From Promethearchaeum sp. (GTDB taxonomy: Archaea > Asgardarchaeota > Lokiarchaeia > Sigyniarchaeales > Promethearchaeaceae), in assembly GCA_030611625.1 (NCBI GenBank), contig JAUWPK010000170.1:1-7729 (forward strand): a stretch of 7,729 nucleotides of DNA, read 5' to 3'. Made by a program: the position numbers and the translations under genes. Positions 5,371 through 7,729 of this stretch are shown here, one piece after another; positions within the stretch are counted from its first letter, which is position 1, and each line of letters starts with the position of its first letter. Under the pieces are notes generated by a model. The model was given only the letters and a program-made list of their open reading frames with translations, made no database searches and was not told the origin of the DNA.

Positions 5371-5403
5371 CTCAGAAGTAATTTCGTTTTTTATCCTCAA
5401 CGA

Positions 5404-7344
5404 TTATTCATTTACTTCGATGAAGGCAAGAATTATTTGAAAGTCCATTAAAATCTCGCGGTTTTCTGTAGGGATGTTGGATAATTCTTTGATATTGGTC
5501 AGGAGCTGGTTGTAGATATCCATTTTTTGCTGCCGGATTTCTTTTGTGATTAGTTTCTGCTGGTATTCCTGCTTGAGAACTTTAGGGATGTCAGCAATGA
5601 GTTCGTGTATCATTTCGGGGTGTTTAAAATATTTTTCATCTTCCCCAATAGTGATTACGAACTCACGGTTGAGGTACCAAATGCGTTTCCCGATCTGATT
5701 GATGATAAGTGAGAGGGCGTATAATTTTTGAAATCGGTTCCAATATTCCCTCAACATTTCGGAAGTTCGTTGAAATTCGGACAGAGTTTCGTTACTAAGG
5801 AGATCTTTCTTAAAGGGAATAATGGCATTCCACATTTGCTGCAATAATTGGATAACAATAAATAGTATACGGCTAGCAATAACCACTTCTTCACTGCGTC
5901 CGGTAAATATTGCTTCAACGCTCCATTGAACAGTCATTTCTTCCAACCCATTATAGATTTGTGAAAAAATCCGATTTCTTTCGGACAGAGATTGAATCGC
6001 TTGTTCTTCCCGGGTTTTCTGTTTGATGATCCTCTTTAACTCGGTCCAATCTGATTCATAGAGCCTATACAACTTAAGCTTTGTATCGAAATAGATGTCG
6101 GAAATGTTAATTTTTTGGGTTGAGGAAGTGGCGGTTATATCTTTGAGGTGGATACCAGCCTTTTCACAAATCTCCACATCATATAGAGGGATAGCCGCGC
6201 GGAACCCTTTAGCAAAGAGATCTGCTGTGATTGTATTGGTTTTTCGGATAATGGATTCGAAATATGCGGTGATTTTTTGGAGTGTACCACTAAACTCATG
6301 AGTGATTTCATATTTTTCATCCCAGAGGTCGATTATTTGAGCCTTGATCAGAATAAGGCCGGAGTTACTAAATACGGTAGTCATTTCTCCACATTCCGCC
6401 AACTCGACCTTATTAACTCCGAGTAACTGAATTTCATAGGGTTGACCCAAGAAATTGAAAATTTTTTCCAAAGTTTCCACTCCGAGTTCCATCTTTAATT
6501 CCAAAGATTTATTGATAATTTCGACTTTTAATTGAGCTTGCTGGTCATCATTGACTTTTTTCAGTTCGATACTTTTCAAGAGACGTTGCTGAAGAAGGAT
6601 AATTTGGGTGGATGTGCTGAGGGCTTCAAGAATGGAGTTAAGTTGGCTCTTAAATTTGGATTCATATTCGGTTTTGCACAGCATTGTAAGTAAAGACATG
6701 GTATACGTGAGTAAACCATCATATTGATTGAAGATCTTGTGAATCAGCTCGCCAGTCAATTCACTCATAAAAAGCAGTTCTTTGATATTGATGTGTTCGA
6801 TCTGTCTAATTTTATCTTTCAATTGGTCTTCAACGCCAAAAACTATCCCTAATAGGTTGGAAAAAGTTTTAGCTGTTTTCAATTGATTGTAGAGATGAGG
6901 AGCTTCGTTGATTATATATTTAAATACTCCTTCAAAATTGGTGATTTTGCGGTTCTCATTCTTCTTGAAAGTTTTAATTTCATCCTTAAGGGCTTCAAGG
7001 TTGGCTTGAGAGATATTAATTGGCAATGCATAATCTATTGGAAGGGAAAGATCCTCAACAGAGAGTTTAATTATGATAATTTCGCCGATTTTAATCATAC
7101 CATACAGTTTATAGATTAATGCATCGGTGATGTCTTCGGTAACCAACAAAGAGCCCATACGGGCATAAATTTGACTCAAGAAGTTGATTTGTTTTAAATT
7201 TTCATAAATCCCTCCGAATTTATTTTCTGCTGAGAAATAATGCTCCAAAAGTTGGTTGGAGAGTAATCGAACCTTTTCATTCTCAGTAGAGGATGCTAAT
7301 GATGATATAAAACGTTTTAACTGATTTGATCGAATAGAAAACAT
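5404..7344 (-). CDS. Large all-helical protein of unknown function, 646 aa
   Basis: I do not recognise this protein. It appears almost wholly alpha-helical, with many Leu/Ile/Lys/Glu amphipathic stretches (for example 227-296 and 428-470, which may form coiled coils). There is no signal peptide. The only strongly apolar segment, EVVIASRILFIVIQLLQ (486-502), is probably a buried helix, although a membrane contact cannot be excluded. A central part (about 300-345) looks more beta-like. There are only four cysteines and no metal, P-loop or protease motif. The start at 7344 is supported by GGTGGT (7356-7361) about 11 bp before the ATG. It is a single-gene unit, divergent from the HdrC-like gene and convergent with the flavoprotein gene. 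Its base and codon use is visibly richer in G and C than the neighbouring spacers and small genes. A large cytosolic scaffold or sensor is conceivable but unproven. Confidence 0.85.
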   Translation of the reverse strand: MFSIRSNQLKRFISSLASSTENEKVRLLSNQLLEHYFSAENKFGGIYENLKQINFLSQIYARMGSLLVTEDITDALIYKLYGMIKIGEIIIIKLSVEDLSLPIDYALPINISQANLEALKDEIKTFKKNENRKITNFEGVFKYIINEAPHLYNQLKTAKTFSNLLGIVFGVEDQLKDKIRQIEHINIKELLFMSELTGELIHKIFNQYDGLLTYTMSLLTMLCKTEYESKFKSQLNSILEALSTSTQIILLQQRLLKSIELKKVNDDQQAQLKVEIINKSLELKMELGVETLEKIFNFLGQPYEIQLLGVNKVELAECGEMTTVFSNSGLILIKAQIIDLWDEKYEITHEFSGTLQKITAYFESIIRKTNTITADLFAKGFRAAIPLYDVEICEKAGIHLKDITATSSTQKINISDIYFDTKLKLYRLYESDWTELKRIIKQKTREEQAIQSLSERNRIFSQIYNGLEEMTVQWSVEAIFTGRSEEVVIASRILFIVIQLLQQMWNAIIPFKKDLLSNETLSEFQRTSEMLREYWNRFQKLYALSLIINQIGKRIWYLNREFVITIGEDEKYFKHPEMIHELIADIPKVLKQEYQQKLITKEIRQQKMDIYNQLLTNIKELSNIPTENREILMDFQIILAFIEVNE

Positions 7345-7355
7345 AGATTTAGGTT

Positions 7356-7410
7356 ACCACCAAACACTGAATGTATTTCTATATGAATAGCCAACTTAAA
7401 GTAAATAATT
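7356..7410 (-). promoter_or_regulatory. Upstream region of the 646-aa gene: Shine-Dalgarno and TATA-like boxes
   Basis: Read on the minus strand, an AATTATTTAC box (around 7400-7410) and a CATATAGA box (around 7379-7386) are TATA candidates. GGTGGT (7356-7361) is a likely ribosome binding site. The farther box would leave a leader of about 30 nt that contains the binding site in full. Confidence 0.35.
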
Positions 7411-7473
7411 GTTTCTAAAGCGATTGAAAATTTTTTTTAAATTAAATTTAATTTTGTGATTTTGCAAGGATAA

Positions 7474-7486
7474 CCTTTATGTATTT
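7474..7486 (+). promoter_or_regulatory. TATA box of the HdrC-like gene, probably leaderless
   Basis: CCTTTATGTATTT is centred about 26 bp before the ATG at 7507, and there is no Shine-Dalgarno between them. This predicts a leaderless transcript and supports the chosen start. Confidence 0.45.
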
Positions 7487-7506
7487 TCATTTTACTTAAT
7501 TTCACA

Positions 7507-7729
7507 ATGCTCACTACATTTAATTCAGTTATTAATGAATATATTTCAGAGTGCAAAAACTGCGGTCAATGTAACTTAAGTTGTCCAACACATTTAATCG
7601 GATTATTCAATCCTCTTGGCTTACTTCGCGATTTAGAGATGAATTGTGATAATCTAGAGATCGTTTTAAAGAATCAGTCAATTTTTAACTGTGTGGCATG
7701 TAATCGGTGTATGGTAAATTGTCCTACAC
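7507..7729 (+). CDS. HdrC-like iron-sulfur protein, 3'-truncated by window edge
   Basis: ATG at 7507 opens a frame that runs off the right edge; 74 residues are visible. Two complete 4Fe-4S motifs are seen: C16-x2-C19-x2-C22-x3-C26-P and C62-x2-C65-x2-C68-x3-C72-P. The 36-residue spacing between them, and the linker FNPLGLLRDLEM resembling the NPR-LI segment of heterodisulfide reductase subunit C, point to the HdrC / GlpC / HdrD-type ferredoxin module. Such proteins relay electrons in the cytoplasm between flavoproteins and a CCG-domain thiol or disulfide site. Whether a CCG (HdrB-like) domain is fused behind it lies outside the window, so HdrC, HdrD-like or a GlpC-type oxidoreductase remain open. 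An in-frame TAA at 7471 and no other start codon fix the ATG. It is divergent from the 646-aa gene. Confidence 0.88.
   Translation, partial: MLTTFNSVINEYISECKNCGQCNLSCPTHLIGLFNPLGLLRDLEMNCDNLEIVLKNQSIFNCVACNRCMVNCPT

Noticed and set aside
6095..6320. Open frames of 61-68 codons on both strands within the 646-aa gene
   Set aside because: They overlap the long continuous frame, have no start signals and show no family features.
6883..7119. Plus-strand frame of 78 codons opposite the 646-aa gene
   Set aside because: Antisense shadow of a long gene; no promoter or ribosome binding site seen.

Overview
The window reads as AT-rich archaeal DNA. The grounds are: TATA/BRE-like boxes about 26 bp ahead of several genes, some apparently leaderless; T-run terminators without GC-rich hairpins; a free-standing archaeal-type 5S rRNA gene; and an HdrC-like iron-sulfur gene. 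The style of the helix-turn-helix protein, the stand-alone receiver and the orphan helical protein makes me favour an Asgard (Promethearchaeota, Lokiarchaeia-like) genome. That lineage guess is inference; no taxonomic marker except the 5S is present.

Layout: 1-1077 (+) is the 3' part of an acyl-CoA dehydrogenase gene whose frame is open to the left edge. A T-rich spacer leads to a small alkyltransferase-like DNA repair protein (1166-1483, +), which ends 6 bp from a convergent minus-strand cluster. That cluster, read from right to left, holds a 56-codon ORF (2587-2757), a small ORF broken by one in-frame stop (2392-2559), a 92-aa protein starting inside an ATGA overlap with it, a 67-aa charged protein, and a single-domain response regulator. 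About 250 bp of AT-rich spacer (2758-3003) carries only short inverted repeats and a promoter. Next come a 73-aa exported peptide ending in an Asp/Gly-rich tail (3004-3225, +) and a 383-aa regulator built from two copies of a wHTH-plus-sensor unit (3330-4481, +). A 5S rRNA gene (4602-4718, +) lies behind two near-identical promoter boxes 39 bp apart. It is followed by a PNPOx-fold flavoprotein (4856-5320, +), then convergently by a 646-aa all-helical protein of unknown function (5404-7344, -). The right edge holds the first 74 codons of a divergent HdrC-like protein with two 4Fe-4S cysteine motifs (7507 to edge, +).

Most genes look like separate transcription units. Possible functional links are the exported peptide with the regulator behind it, and the string of tiny genes ahead of the response regulator. 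Both are hypotheses. The metabolic genes (acyl-CoA dehydrogenase, flavoprotein, HdrC-like) fit an anaerobic lipid/electron-transfer lifestyle but do not form one pathway here. I see no CRISPR array, transposase, tRNA or integration site.
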